A stretch of DNA of 64,000 nt from Hymenobacter sp. J193 (GTDB lineage Bacteria; Bacteroidota; Bacteroidia; Cytophagales; Hymenobacteraceae): assembly GCF_024700075.1 (NCBI RefSeq), contig NZ_JAJONE010000001.1, positions 248,001 to 312,000 on the forward strand. The letters are read 5' to 3'. A program made the position numbers and the translations under genes. Shown here in pieces: positions 44,958 through 54,526 of the stretch; within the stretch, counting starts at the first letter, position 1, and each line of letters begins with the position of its first letter. Under the pieces are notes generated by a model that was given only the letters and a program-made list of their open reading frames with translations, was not told where the DNA came from and searched no databases.

Positions 44958-45986
44958 TTGGCACGTACAAGAGCATCCATCACCGACCTGGCCCAGCAGC
45001 TGGGCGTATCGGTTTCCACGGTTTCCCGGGCCCTCAGCGACCATCCTGGCATCAGTGAGGTCACCAAAAAGCGGGTGTGGAAGCTGGCCAAGGAGCTACA
45101 CTACCAGCCCAACCACCTGGCAGCCGGCCTGCGCAAAGGGCGCAGCAACCTGCTGGGCGTGCTGGTGCCCCACATCGATGGGCACTTCTTTACGTTGGTA
45201 GTGAAAGGCATCGAAACCATTGCCTCCAAGGCCGGCTACAACATAATGATCTGCCAGTCGAACGAGGACGTGACGCACGAGCGTAAGAACATCGAAACCC
45301 TGCTCAGCGCGCAGGTAGAGGGGATTCTGGTTTCGATGTCGCGCACTACCCGGGACTTCAAGCACTTCGAGAAGGTGCGGAAGCAGGAAATTCCGCTGGT
45401 ATTCTTCGACCGGGTGCTGGACGGGCTGGACGTGAATGCCGTGGTGCTCGACGACCGGGAGGGCGGCTACCAGTCCACCAAGCACCTGATTTCGCAGGGC
45501 TGCCGCCGCATTGCCCACTTCGGCGGGCCGCAGCACCTGAATATTTACAAAAACCGGCGCCAGGGCTACGTGGATGCCTTGCTGGAGGCCGGAATGCCCA
45601 TCGAGGAAGAGCTGTTTTTCTACTGCGACATGACCCTGGAGGACGGCATTGCCGGCATGCAACAGATGCTGCGGCTGCCTCACCCTCCTGACGCCATCTT
45701 TTCTGCCAGTGACTTCTCGGTGGTGGGTGCCCTGCAGGAGCTGAAGCGGCAGGGCTTCCGCTCTCCCCAGGATATTGCCCTGGCCGGGTTCAGCAACGAA
45801 ACCTTCACCTCCCTCACCGAGCCCATGCTCACGTCGGTGGACCAGCGCTGCGAGCAGATGGGCCAGTCGGCGGTGCGGCTGTTTCTGGAAATGCTGGAAG
45901 AGCGCGGCAGCAAGTTTTCCCCGCGCCGCATCGTGCTGCAGCCCGATCTGCTGGTTCGCACGTCTTCGCAGCGGCTTGCTAAGTAA
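44958..45986 (+). CDS. LacI-family transcriptional regulator
   Basis: 342 residues if translation starts at TTG 44958; an ATG at 44901 would add 19 residues unlike the family. The N-terminal helix-turn-helix ITDLAQQLGVSVSTVSRAL and hinge YQPNHLAAGLR are complete. The periplasmic-binding-protein-like effector domain spans about 60-330, with IFSASDFSVVGALQELKRQG and DIALAGFSNE. It probably represses the locus through the three GCAAACGTTTGC palindromes and is released by a sugar. The inducer is unknown. Confidence 0.92.
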   Translation: MARTRASITDLAQQLGVSVSTVSRALSDHPGISEVTKKRVWKLAKELHYQPNHLAAGLRKGRSNLLGVLVPHIDGHFFTLVVKGIETIASKAGYNIMICQSNEDVTHERKNIETLLSAQVEGILVSMSRTTRDFKHFEKVRKQEIPLVFFDRVLDGLDVNAVVLDDREGGYQSTKHLISQGCRRIAHFGGPQHLNIYKNRRQGYVDALLEAGMPIEEELFFYCDMTLEDGIAGMQQMLRLPHPPDAIFSASDFSVVGALQELKRQGFRSPQDIALAGFSNETFTSLTEPMLTSVDQRCEQMGQSAVRLFLEMLEERGSKFSPRRIVLQPDLLVRTSSQRLAK

Positions 45987-45998
45987 GCATAGCCCCGC

Positions 45999-46781
45999 TT
46001 AGTCCTGCTGCGAGGGCAGGTGTTCGGGCGTGGTAGTGGCAGTCCGGCGGCCCAGGCGGTACGTGAAGGCCAGCACCACGTTGTTTTTGGCCGAAGTGTT
46101 CTGCGGAATAAATTGCCCCTGCTTGTAAACCGGCAGGTTGTAGTTGGCCTGGTGCACCCAGCCGGCCTGGGCGGTGAGGTGCTTGTTGAACTGGTAGCCG
46201 GCGCCGACGTACACGCGGTTGCGCTCAAACACCGGCCCTTTCGGGTTCAGAAAGATTTCATCGTACACCGAGAGAAAGACCGTGCCGGGCCCGATGGAGC
46301 TTTTGTTGAGGGGCAGAAACGTGTTCAGGCGGTAGCGCAGGCGGTTGCGCGTGCCGCTACTGTCGCCGCTGTAGCTAAACCACCGCTGCTCCAGGCGGTA
46401 GCGGTGCTCTACCCGCAGGCGCGCCATGTACTGGTTAAGGGTAATCTGCAGCCACAGGCGCTTCTCCGTATTCAGGGGGCCTTCGGCTACTTCTTTGGGC
46501 TTGTAAGTGGCGTAGCGCCCCCCGGCCAGCATCACCGTGAAGTTCTTGTCCAGGTCGTAGCTCAGGCCGCCCTTCAGCTCATTGTAGAAGTACTGGCTGA
46601 ACAAGCCGTTGGTGCGGGCCTGCACCTCGGCGTAGCCGCCCCACTTCTTCTCGGGCGTGCCGGGCAGCTGCACCGTGCCAATAAACCAGGTGCCCCAGGT
46701 GCCCGGCGTCTGGGCCCGGGCCTGGCTGATTCCTCCCAACAATGCCCCCAGGAGGCCCACTGCGCACGCGGCTTTGTTCAT
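45999..46781 (-). CDS. DUF2490 outer-membrane beta-barrel protein
   Basis: 260 residues from the ATG at 46779-46781, with a signal peptide (1-24). The protein is a series of amphipathic strands with aromatic ends: GTWGTWFIGTVQLPG, KWGGYAEVQARTNG, FYNELKGGLSYDLD, RLRVEHRYRLEQRWF, NRVYVGAGYQFNKHL. The Arg/Tyr-rich hairpins match DUF2490. Expected in the outer membrane; role unknown. Preceded by a TACCTTCG box at 46806-46813. Confidence 0.82.
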   Translation of the reverse strand: MNKAACAVGLLGALLGGISQARAQTPGTWGTWFIGTVQLPGTPEKKWGGYAEVQARTNGLFSQYFYNELKGGLSYDLDKNFTVMLAGGRYATYKPKEVAEGPLNTEKRLWLQITLNQYMARLRVEHRYRLEQRWFSYSGDSSGTRNRLRYRLNTFLPLNKSSIGPGTVFLSVYDEIFLNPKGPVFERNRVYVGAGYQFNKHLTAQAGWVHQANYNLPVYKQGQFIPQNTSAKNNVVLAFTYRLGRRTATTTPEHLPSQQD

Positions 46782-46896
46782 TGCAAGTGCTTGTTTTTCG
46801 CGCGGCGAAGGTACAGGAGAACCGTGAGCCCACCACCACCTGTCCTGGCAGCCGCCTGCTAACCGGGCGGCGAGCCGCATGCAGGCACCCCGGCAG

Positions 46897-47529
46897 CTAC
46901 CGGAGAGGCCCGGGCGGCTGCCCCACCCGGGCATAGCCAAAGCGCACCGGCGGCGCTACACTATGGTAGCCGTCGAGGCCGGAGATGCAGGCGGTGCCCA
47001 GGGCGGCTAAGTCCAGGGTGCCATCCGGGCGCAGGCCTTCCTCGCGCAGGTATACGTGCTCTACGGCGCCTACCAGCAGTACCGTGCCGTTGGATATGGA
47101 CAGCTCCTGCTGCAGCCGCAGCCCTATGCAAACGGCGCTTTCGGCCACGTAGGGCGCCGCAAACCCGTCGCGGTAGATGGGGGTAAAGCCGCAGGCTTCG
47201 AACTCCGATATCCCGGAAGCAAAGTCGGCGGAAGTGTAGTGGGCCGCCGCGGCCAGGGCTTCGGGCACATGGTTGAGGGTGTAGCAGCCGCTGCTGCGCA
47301 GGTTCTGGTAGGTGTGCCGGGGCACGGAGGTGGGCCGCGTGACCAAGCCTAACAGGGGTGGGTCGGAGCCCAGGTGCAGGGCCGAGCTGAAGATGGCCAG
47401 GTTGGTAACCCCATCGGGCGCCGCCGTGCCTACCAGGTTGGCCGGCTTGAACCCGGGCAAGCCGTTTACCAGATTCAGGCGGTAGATTCGCTCAGCGGCG
47501 TGAATGTCGGCAGCGGTGAGATGCAGCAT
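46897..47529 (-). CDS. Flavin reductase family protein
   Basis: 210 residues. It has the FMN-binding split-barrel layout: VNGLPGFKPANLVGTAAPDG, TNLAIFSSALHLGSDPPLLG, RHTYQNLRSSGCYTLNH, and a second half with GTVLLVGAVEHVYLRE. Such proteins reduce flavin with NAD(P)H or use bound FMN. No partner oxygenase is adjacent. Cytoplasmic. Transcribed leftward, ahead of the DUF2490 gene with a 115-nt gap. Confidence 0.87.
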   Translation of the reverse strand: MLHLTAADIHAAERIYRLNLVNGLPGFKPANLVGTAAPDGVTNLAIFSSALHLGSDPPLLGLVTRPTSVPRHTYQNLRSSGCYTLNHVPEALAAAAHYTSADFASGISEFEACGFTPIYRDGFAAPYVAESAVCIGLRLQQELSISNGTVLLVGAVEHVYLREEGLRPDGTLDLAALGTACISGLDGYHSVAPPVRFGYARVGQPPGPLR

Positions 47530-47614
47530 AGGGGGCAGAACAAGTTGCTTGGACTATGCAGACCAGCGGCTGGCGGCTTTGTTTCGGCGGCCTGGTTTTC
47601 CGTGGCCGGCGGCC

Positions 47615-48241
47615 TTACTTCCCCAGCCGGTCAACGTCTGTTAGCTGACCTTTCTGCTGCATCACCTGCAGGTCCAGCCGCGAAAGCGAAAAAGCCTGTT
47701 TGCTGTACTTGGCCGGGTCATTCAGCTTATTCAGCGGATGCGCGTTAGTGGTGGCGTACTCGTTGGCTACCAGCTCTACCGTGTTGCCCTGAGTGCTCAC
47801 CACTTTCAGCAGGCTGTACTCGCTGGTCGAATCGTTTTTGCGCACGGTGTAAACGTCGCCCGCCTGCGGGGCAGCCAGGTAGGTGGCATTATCCTCTTTG
47901 TTGCGGCCACTCATCCACAGCCCAAAGGCAGCCACCGCCAGTAGCAGCAGCAGCCCCACCCAATGCCACCACGGCGCCCTTGTTTGCTTTTTCAGGGTTT
48001 CCAGGGCCTGCCGCATACCGGACGCCTCGGCGGGCAGTTCCTTCTGCGCCCAGGTGCCTTTGCAGTGCAGGCACTGCGCTACGGCGGTCTTGGCAAAGGG
48101 CAACAGCGGAATCCAGTAGATGTGGAGGTAGCGGCTAAACACGCTCAGATGCATCTGCTCGGAGTTGGCGCAAGACGGGCAAACCAGCCCCGGCTGAGGC
48201 ATAGTGCGCACAAGGGAGTTTTTAGTTCCGAAGATAATCAT
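47615..48241 (-). CDS. Zinc-ribbon membrane protein
   Basis: 208 residues from the ATG at 48239-48241. Residues 1-62 include two CxxC pairs (CPSC at 21-24, CLHC at 57-60) that would form one zinc ribbon. After a helical linker there is one membrane helix (about 87-106). The C-terminal 100 residues are hydrophilic, with a beta-rich GDVYTVRKNDSTSEYSLLKV segment. The leading IIFGTKNSLV and the CPSC...HCKGTW layout recur in Bacteroidota zinc-ribbon proteins of unknown function. Confidence 0.78.
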   Translation of the reverse strand: MIIFGTKNSLVRTMPQPGLVCPSCANSEQMHLSVFSRYLHIYWIPLLPFAKTAVAQCLHCKGTWAQKELPAEASGMRQALETLKKQTRAPWWHWVGLLLLLAVAAFGLWMSGRNKEDNATYLAAPQAGDVYTVRKNDSTSEYSLLKVVSTQGNTVELVANEYATTNAHPLNKLNDPAKYSKQAFSLSRLDLQVMQQKGQLTDVDRLGK

Positions 48242-48493
48242 AGCCAGGCAGTAAGATTGGTACTGAGTAAGGATCAACGATACTAAGGGCCGACCAGTTG
48301 CCGCGGGCTGCGGTTTGCTCGCCAGTTGCGGACGGCGGCCCCGGCCCAACTACCCAAAAAGTCGGCCGCATACCAGCCAACTGGTCGGGGCCTCTACAGT
48401 TTGACCGCGCTTCCTGCCAGAAAGCGCTACCTTACTGCCTCGCTTGTAGTAGCGCCCGGCAGATTGCGGGTTGGTTATTGCTTTCCGACCTGT

Positions 48494-49693
48494 ATGCCCG
48501 ATTCTGCTACTTCCGCGCCCGCTGCCAACTCCATCGAAGCCGAACTCCAGCGCCTGCGGGCCGAGAATGAACGCCTGCGCGCGGCTTCTGCGCCCGCGCC
48601 CAGCGCCGCCTACGAGCAAAGCCAGGTTCGCTTCCGGACGGTGTTCGAGAATACGCCCCTGGGGCAGAAAATCATCGACCCCGACCTGAACATTCTCCAG
48701 GCCAACCAGGCGCTGGCCGATATGCTGGGCTTCGGGAAGGCCGAGGAGCTGGTGGGCAAGCGCATCCTCGACTTTGCCCACCCCGACCACCTGGCCGACT
48801 GGAGCAAGCTGCAGGAAAGCCTCTGGGCCCACAAGAAACCTTCCTTTGTGCTGGAAACCTGCCTGGTGCGGCCGGATGGAACCTCCTTCTGGTGCCAGGT
48901 AACGTCGGTGCTGTTTCCCGACGACGGCGGTGAGCTGGGCTACACTACCCTGGAGGATATTTCGGAGCGCAAGAAGCTGGCCATCAACCACAAGCGCCTC
49001 TACGACGCCCAGGAAACTATCCTACACCTGGCTGCCCACGACCTGAAAAGCCCCATCAGCAACATTCAGCTGCTGGTGGATTTGCTCAAGCGCGAGGAAG
49101 CCCTGCAGGAGCTAAAGCCCGCCGATACGCAGCAGCATGTACAAAAGCTGCTGTCGTTGATTGAGCAGTCGTGCACGGAGGCGGGGGTGCTGCTGAAAGA
49201 TGTGCTCTACCTAGGCCAGCTGGAAGCCACCAAGCTGGAAAAGCACCAAACCGACCTGGGGGCCTTCCTTTCCGAGCGGCTGCAGGTGTTCCAGGTGGTG
49301 GCCCAGGACAAAGGCATCGACCTGGAGCTGGACCTGCCCCGGGAAACGCTGACGGCCAACATCCACGCCGATAAGTTTGGCCGCATCCTCGACAACCTGC
49401 TGACCAACGCCATGAACTTTACCCCGCCCGGGGGCAGCATTTGCGTGCGCCTGCAGCAGCACGAGGGCCACATCCGGCTGGTGGTGAAGGATACTGGCCT
49501 GGGCATTCCGCCGGAGCTGCAGGCTAAAGTGTTCGACAAGTTCAGCACGGCCTCCCGCTCGGGCCTCTACGGCGACACCACCACCGGGCTGGGGTTGTTC
49601 ATCACCAAGCAGATTGTGGAGCTGCACGAGGGCAAGATCTGGCTGGAAAGCAAAGAGCAGGAAGGCACCACCTTCTTCATCGACCTGGCCTAA
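48494..49693 (+). CDS. PAS-domain sensor histidine kinase
   Basis: 399 residues from the ATG at 48494; no membrane segment. A short coiled coil (EAELQRLRAENERLRAA) leads to a PAS domain (about 48-165, FRTVFENTPLGQKIIDPDLN). HisKA follows, with phospho-acceptor His in ILHLAAHDLKSPISNIQ, and HATPase_c with ILDNLLTNAMNFTPPGG, DTGLGIPPEL and TGLGLFITKQIVE. A soluble sensor, probably of redox or a small ligand. No response regulator is adjacent, so it is an orphan kinase. Confidence 0.92.
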   Translation: MPDSATSAPAANSIEAELQRLRAENERLRAASAPAPSAAYEQSQVRFRTVFENTPLGQKIIDPDLNILQANQALADMLGFGKAEELVGKRILDFAHPDHLADWSKLQESLWAHKKPSFVLETCLVRPDGTSFWCQVTSVLFPDDGGELGYTTLEDISERKKLAINHKRLYDAQETILHLAAHDLKSPISNIQLLVDLLKREEALQELKPADTQQHVQKLLSLIEQSCTEAGVLLKDVLYLGQLEATKLEKHQTDLGAFLSERLQVFQVVAQDKGIDLELDLPRETLTANIHADKFGRILDNLLTNAMNFTPPGGSICVRLQQHEGHIRLVVKDTGLGIPPELQAKVFDKFSTASRSGLYGDTTTGLGLFITKQIVELHEGKIWLESKEQEGTTFFIDLA

Positions 49694-49780
49694 CGCCCAG
49701 GTACAGCAGCAAAAAGCAGTCCGTGCGCTAAGCCAATGCCGCCGCGTATACCCGCAGGATGAGCGACGGTCAAATCGACC

Positions 49781-49875
49781 GTCATGCTGAGCGCAGCCGA
49801 AGCATCTCGCGTGCTGACGTTGCCGTGGTATTAATTAGCCAGAGGTAGAGATGCTTCGGCTGCGCTCAGCATGAC
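49781..49875. repeat. REP-like palindrome, perfect 28-bp arms
   Basis: GTCATGCTGAGCGCAGCC (arm 49781-49808) matches the reverse complement at 49848-49875. The right side continues inward as GGTA as in the 39953 copy but the left side has CGCGTGCTGACG, so the inner parts come from two subtypes. It lies between the kinase and the sterol-desaturase gene. Confidence 0.9.
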
Positions 49876-49990
49876 GTTCTGTTTATCCGGCACTTATTGA
49901 AGCTTTTATCTGAGGCGCAGATTCGCTCAGCCGTAAGCTGCCAGAACGGCTATCTTTCGCCTTTGCGCAACCTACTGCCGGCTCTACCCT

Positions 49991-50764
49991 ATGCTCCTGC
50001 TCGATTCCCTGAAAGCCCTGCCCTGGCAGGTCGCGCTGCTCCTGTTTCTGGTTGAGAACCTGGTGGTGCTGCTACTGGCCGTGGGTTTTGGGTACCTGCT
50101 CCAATGGCTGTTTGGCAAGGGCCGGGCGTTGGGACCCCTCTACCACCCGGTGACGCGCCCGGAAATCGGGCTGGCTTTCTGCACCCTGCTCCTCAACACC
50201 GGCATTACCTACGCGGGCTTCTGGCTGTGGCAGCAGGGCCTTATCCAGATCCGGACGGATGTTTCCTACCGCGTGCTGCTCGATTTCCTGGTACTGTTCC
50301 TGGGCATGGACCTGCTGATGTACGTGTTCCACTACCTCATTCACCACACCGTGCTCTACCGCTGGGTGCACGGCCTGCACCACCACTACACCAGCCCCCA
50401 GCCCCTTGATTTGTTTGTGCTGCACCCCATCGAAACGGTGGGCTTCGGCGGGCTCTGGCTGCTGCTGATGTATGTGTACCCCGCTAGTTTTGCCGCCATT
50501 GTGGCCTACCTCACCGTGAACGTGCTGTTTGGGGTGCTGGGCCACTGCGGCGTCGAGCCGTTTCCGGCGTCCTGGGCCCGCCACCCCCTGCTCAAGCACC
50601 TGGGCTCCTCCGGCTTCCACTTCCAGCACCACCAGCACGACACCCACAACTTCGGCTTCTATACCTCCCTCTGGGACCGGCTGTTTGGTACGTATGCGAG
50701 TGGCCTCACCCCCGGCCCCGATAGCCTCACCCCCGGCCCCTCTCCCGTAGAGAGGGGAGCCTGA
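49991..50764 (+). CDS. Sterol desaturase / fatty acid hydroxylase family protein
   Basis: 257 residues with 4-5 membrane helices. The His clusters expected for a membrane di-iron enzyme are present: HYLIHH, HGLHHHY and FHFQHHQHDTH. The conserved LWDRLFGTY comes at the normal end of the fold. The last 21 residues (SGLTPGPDSLTPGPSPVERGA) and the stop codon are encoded by a repeat arm, so the original C-terminus was replaced or extended. Substrate unknown. Confidence 0.88.
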   Translation: MLLLDSLKALPWQVALLLFLVENLVVLLLAVGFGYLLQWLFGKGRALGPLYHPVTRPEIGLAFCTLLLNTGITYAGFWLWQQGLIQIRTDVSYRVLLDFLVLFLGMDLLMYVFHYLIHHTVLYRWVHGLHHHYTSPQPLDLFVLHPIETVGFGGLWLLLMYVYPASFAAIVAYLTVNVLFGVLGHCGVEPFPASWARHPLLKHLGSSGFHFQHHQHDTHNFGFYTSLWDRLFGTYASGLTPGPDSLTPGPSPVERGA

Positions 50765-50926
50765 CGAAACAAGACCTCGGCTTACCAGCCGAGGTCTTGT
50801 CGTATTGATGCATAGATGCACTACCATCAGTTGGTAGCGGCTGCGCAGGCGCGAGCCGAAGAAGCTGCGCAGGGCAGCGCGTCAGGCTCCCCTCTCCACG
50901 GGAGAGGGGCCGGGGGTGAGGCTATC
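50720..50926. repeat. Nested palindrome C: 46-bp arms around a hairpin
   Basis: The arm 50720-50765 (GATAGCCTCACCCCCGGCCC onward) and the inverted arm 50881-50926 differ at one position of 46. A partial extra copy precedes at 50703. The core hairpin 50769-50800 (ACAAGACCTCGGCT/AGCCGAGGTCTTGT) is a 14-bp perfect stem with TACC loop. The left arm supplies the sterol-desaturase stop codon. Confidence 0.93.
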
Positions 50927-50983
50927 GGGCCCACAAATTCAGGCACAATCTCCCCCATTTCCCCCTATCTTCCATCCCCAATT

Positions 50984-51012
50984 CTTAATTACTAATTCCT
51001 CATTACTAATTA
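50984..51012. repeat. AT-rich heptamer array before the restriction-modification gene
   Basis: Four consecutive words CTTAATTA, CTAATTC, CTCATTA, CTAATTA, including two copies of ATTACTAATT 14 nt apart, ending 5 nt before the TTG start codon. It could carry promoter elements or bind a regulator. Confidence 0.65.
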
Positions 51013-51016
51013 ACCC

Positions 51017-54000
51017 TTGACTTACCCCGACTTCGCCGCCCGCTGGCAGAAATCCGGCGGCGCCGAGCGTGCCAACTACGGCCTCTTCCTGCAAGACCTC
51101 TGCGACTTACTTCAGGTCCCCAAGCCCGACCCCACCACCGACTCCCCCACCCAGGACCAGTACGTGCTGGAGCGCGCCGTCACCTTCCACGACGGCCCCA
51201 AAAAAAGCACCGGCCGCATCGACCTCTACAAGCGCGGCTGCTTTATCCTGGAAACCAAGCAGGGCACCGACTCCCCCGACTCCCTCCAAAAGGCCGAGAA
51301 GGCCGACCGCGCCGAGCTGGGCCTCACCGCCGAGAAGCGCCGCAAGGGCCACGCCCTGCGCGGCTCCGTGAAGTGGGAGCAGATGATGCAGGCCGCCCGC
51401 CAGCAGGCCCTGGGCTACGTGCGCGCCCTGCCCCCCGACGAGCCCCGGCCCCTGTTCGTGCTGGTCGTGGACGTGGGCTACTGCATCGATGTGTACTCCA
51501 ACTTCGCCGGCGTCGGCGACTCCTTCGTGCCCTTCCCCGACCAGGCCCGCTTCCGCCTGCCGCTGTCGGCGCTGGCCGACGAAGGCACCCGCACCCTGCT
51601 GCGCGGCATCTGGCTGGAGCCCCGGGAGCTGGACCCCAGCCGCCGCGCCGCCCGCGTGACGCGGGAGCTGGCCGGCTACCTGGCCGGCGTGTCGGCGCAG
51701 CTGGAGCGGGCCGGGCACGCCCCCGAGGTGGTGGCCCAGTTCCTGATGCGCTGCCTGTTCACGATGTTTGCCGAGGACGTGGGGCTGATTCCCAAGACCT
51801 CCTTCACCGGCATGCTGCGCACCTACTCCACCCCCGAGATGCGCGAGTTTCTGCCCGAGGCCCTCACCGGCCTCTGGCGCACCATGGACACCGGCGGCTT
51901 CTCCCCCGACCTCAAGGCCCGCCTGCGCCGCTTCAACGGCAAGCTCTTCCACGACGCCACCGCCCTGCCCCTCACCCCCGACCAGATGGCCCTGCTGCTC
52001 AAAGCCGCCGAAGCCGACTGGACCGAGGTAGAGCCCGCCATCTTCGGCACCCTCCTGGAGCGGGCCCTCGACCCCAAGGAGCGCCACAGCCTGGGCGCCC
52101 ACTACACCCCGCGCCGCTACGTGGAGCGCCTCGTGCTGCCCACCGTGCTCGAACCCCTGCGCCGGGAGTGGACGGCCGCCCAGGCCGCCAGTGCCCGCCG
52201 CCTCGACGAAGGCCAGCCCAAGGACGCCCGCCAGGAGCTGGTGCGCTTCCTCACCCGCCTCACCTCGTTGCGCATCCTGGACCCCGCCTGCGGCTCCGGC
52301 AACTTCCTCTACGTCACCCTGGAGCACCTCAAGCGCCTCGAAGGCGAGGTGCTGGCCGCCATCAACGCCTTCGGGCAAACCGGCCTGCTCGACCTCGGCG
52401 GGGGCACCACCGTGAGCCCGCGGCAGCTGCTGGGCCTGGAGCTGAACCCGCGCGCCGCCGCCATTGCCGACGTGGTGCTGCGCATCGGCTACCTGCAGTG
52501 GCACCTGCGCACCCACGGCATCACCCAGCTGGCCGAGCCCCTGCTCGACGAGTACCAGAACATCCGCCAGCAGGACGCCGCCCTGCGCCACGACGCGCCC
52601 ACGCCCCGCCTCGACGCCCACGGCCAGCCCGTGACCCGCTGGGACGGAGTGACTATGAAGATTCACCCAGCTACAGGCATTGAAGTGCCTGATGAATCGG
52701 CTCAAAAGCCGGAGTTCGATTATCCCAATCCCACCACCGCTGAGTGGCCCGAAGCCGACTTTATCGTAGGCAATCCGCCATTCATAGGAAATAAGCGCAT
52801 GAAGGACTTGCTAGGCTCTGGCTACACCAATGCTTTGCGTAAAGCATATGCGAAGCGCGTTCCTGAATCAGCGGACATGGTAATGTATTGGTGGGATAAT
52901 GCCGCCGAAGCTTTAAGAAGCGGTAAGACGGAACGGTTCGGATTCATTACTACCAACTCAATTACTCAGACCTTCAATCGAAAGGTCATGCAGCGTCACA
53001 TGGAAGCTGAGAGTAACCCCATTTCACTATTCTACGCAATTCCTGACCACCCTTGGGTTGATGCCGCAGCAGGAGCGGCAGTTCGTGTTGCGATGACAGT
53101 AGCTCAACCTAGCACGGCTCCGGGAACACTAGCTTTAGTTACGAGTGAAACGGTAGTGGATGACGAAGAAGCACATGATGTCAGCTTGGTTGAGTTGCCA
53201 GGAATAATAAACTCTGACCTTTCAAGTGGGGCAGATTCCACAAGTGCGCTAGGTCTGAAAGCTAACATAGGCATTAGTAGCAGAGGTGTAATCCCTCTGG
53301 GAATGGGATTTGTGGTAACTCCTGAAAAAGCTGCAACACTTGGCTTAGGAGAAGTACGAGGCATCGAAAGTCATATCCGCCCATACAGAAATGGCAAGGA
53401 TTTAACGTCTCGTTCTAGAGATGTTATGATTATAGACCTCCTCGGTTTAACAGAGGGAGAAGTTGTGACCCGTTTCCCCAAGGTTTATCAGCACATTTTA
53501 GAAAATGTGAAGCCTGAAAGAGACGTTAACAACGACAAGACAATCAGAACGAACTGGTGGCTTCACGCAAGAGGAAGGGTGGATTTCAGACCTGCATTAG
53601 CGAATTTGACAACGCGGTACATTGCCACTGTTTATGTAGCTAAACACCGATTCTTTGTGTTTGTGGACGCGTCGGTGCTTCCTGATGATGGACTGGTAGC
53701 AATTGCTTCTGATGATGCTTTTGTTTTAGGTGTCTTGTCAAGCAATATCCATATTACTTGGGCCTTAGCAGCGGGAGGTAGAATGGGAGTTGGAAACGAC
53801 CCTCGTTATAATAATTCGCGAACATTCGACCCATTCCCCTTCCCCGCCGCCACGCCCACGCAGCAAGCCCGCATCCGCGAGCTGGCCGAACAGCTCGACG
53901 CCCACCGCAAGCGCCAGCAGGCCCTGCATCCCAGCCTCACCCTCACCGACCTCTACAACGTGGTGGAGAAGCTGCGCGCCGCCCAGCCCTTGTCGGCCAA

Positions 54001-54493
54001 AGACCAGACCGTGAACCAGCAGGGCCTCGCCTCCGTGGTCCTCAGCCTGCACCAGCAGCTCGACGCCGCCGTAGCCGAAGCCTACCACTGGCCCGCCGCC
54101 CTCCCCGACGCCGACATCCTCCAGCGCCTCGTCCGCCTCAACCACGAGCGCGCCGCCGAGGAAGCCGCCGGCACCGTCCGCTACCTGCGCCCCGCCTACC
54201 AGGCCCCGGGCATTGAGCAGACAAAACTTTCATTGCCAAATGCAACCAATCCCGACCCAGCCCGGTCAGCCACTTCACCGGAGGGAAACGCCCCCCAGCC
54301 CTGGCCCGCCGAGCTGGCCCAGCAGATGCAGGCCCTGCGCGACACCCTGCAGCACGCCGGCCAGCCGCTCACCACGGCCCAGGTAGCCGCCCGCTTCAGG
54401 CGCCTCAAAGCCGAGAAGGTGCAGCCCCTGCTGGCTACCCTGGCCGCCCTGAGCCTGGTGCGGCAAACGGCCGACGGGGCTTACAGCTTGTAG
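51017..54493 (+). CDS. MmeI-like (type IIL) restriction-modification enzyme
   Basis: 1158 residues starting at TTG. A nuclease motif Asp69-X9-Glu79-Thr-Lys81 ([17 protein letters not shown]) matches the spacing known for MmeI. A helical spacer follows; then SAM motif [12 protein letters not shown] (near 421-431) and catalytic NPPF (586-589), implying N6-adenine methylation. A target-recognition region (with [10 protein letters not shown]) and a C-terminal helical domain complete it. Residues about 545-938 are encoded by much AT-richer DNA than the rest (one 60-nt line 40% GC against 72%), so the specificity part looks acquired. No separate R, M or S gene lies nearby: a solitary enzyme cutting away from its site, protecting one strand by methylation (family knowledge). 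Confidence 0.85.
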   Translation: MTYPDFAARWQKSGGAERANYGLFLQDLCDLLQVPKPDPTTDSPTQDQYVLERAVTFHDGPKKSTGRIDLYKRGCFILETKQGTDSPDSLQKAEKADRAELGLTAEKRRKGHALRGSVKWEQMMQAARQQALGYVRALPPDEPRPLFVLVVDVGYCIDVYSNFAGVGDSFVPFPDQARFRLPLSALADEGTRTLLRGIWLEPRELDPSRRAARVTRELAGYLAGVSAQLERAGHAPEVVAQFLMRCLFTMFAEDVGLIPKTSFTGMLRTYSTPEMREFLPEALTGLWRTMDTGGFSPDLKARLRRFNGKLFHDATALPLTPDQMALLLKAAEADWTEVEPAIFGTLLERALDPKERHSLGAHYTPRRYVERLVLPTVLEPLRREWTAAQAASARRLDEGQPKDARQELVRFLTRLTSLRILDPACGSGNFLYVTLEHLKRLEGEVLAAINAFGQTGLLDLGGGTTVSPRQLLGLELNPRAAAIADVVLRIGYLQWHLRTHGITQLAEPLLDEYQNIRQQDAALRHDAPTPRLDAHGQPVTRWDGVTMKIHPATGIEVPDESAQKPEFDYPNPTTAEWPEADFIVGNPPFIGNKRMKDLLGSGYTNALRKAYAKRVPESADMVMYWWDNAAEALRSGKTERFGFITTNSITQTFNRKVMQRHMEAESNPISLFYAIPDHPWVDAAAGAAVRVAMTVAQPSTAPGTLALVTSETVVDDEEAHDVSLVELPGIINSDLSSGADSTSALGLKANIGISSRGVIPLGMGFVVTPEKAATLGLGEVRGIESHIRPYRNGKDLTSRSRDVMIIDLLGLTEGEVVTRFPKVYQHILENVKPERDVNNDKTIRTNWWLHARGRVDFRPALANLTTRYIATVYVAKHRFFVFVDASVLPDDGLVAIASDDAFVLGVLSSNIHITWALAAGGRMGVGNDPRYNNSRTFDPFPFPAATPTQQARIRELAEQLDAHRKRQQALHPSLTLTDLYNVVEKLRAAQPLSAKDQTVNQQGLASVVLSLHQQLDAAVAEAYHWPAALPDADILQRLVRLNHERAAEEAAGTVRYLRPAYQAPGIEQTKLSLPNATNPDPARSATSPEGNAPQPWPAELAQQMQALRDTLQHAGQPLTTAQVAARFRRLKAEKVQPLLATLAALSLVRQTADGAYSL

Positions 54494-54526
54494 CCAACTT
54501 CTTCTTTCTAACCCGACCCTCAATCT

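Noticed and set aside
51107..52705. 532-residue minus-strand frame opposite the restriction-modification gene
   Set aside because: Antisense shadow in very GC-rich DNA; Gly/Val/Ala/His-rich with no recognisable motif.
51017..54493. Reading the methyltransferase as a DISARM or BREX component
   Set aside because: No neighbouring helicase, phosphatase or other defence gene was seen, and the Asp-X9-Glu-x-Lys nuclease motif with MmeI spacing fits a solitary type IIL enzyme better.
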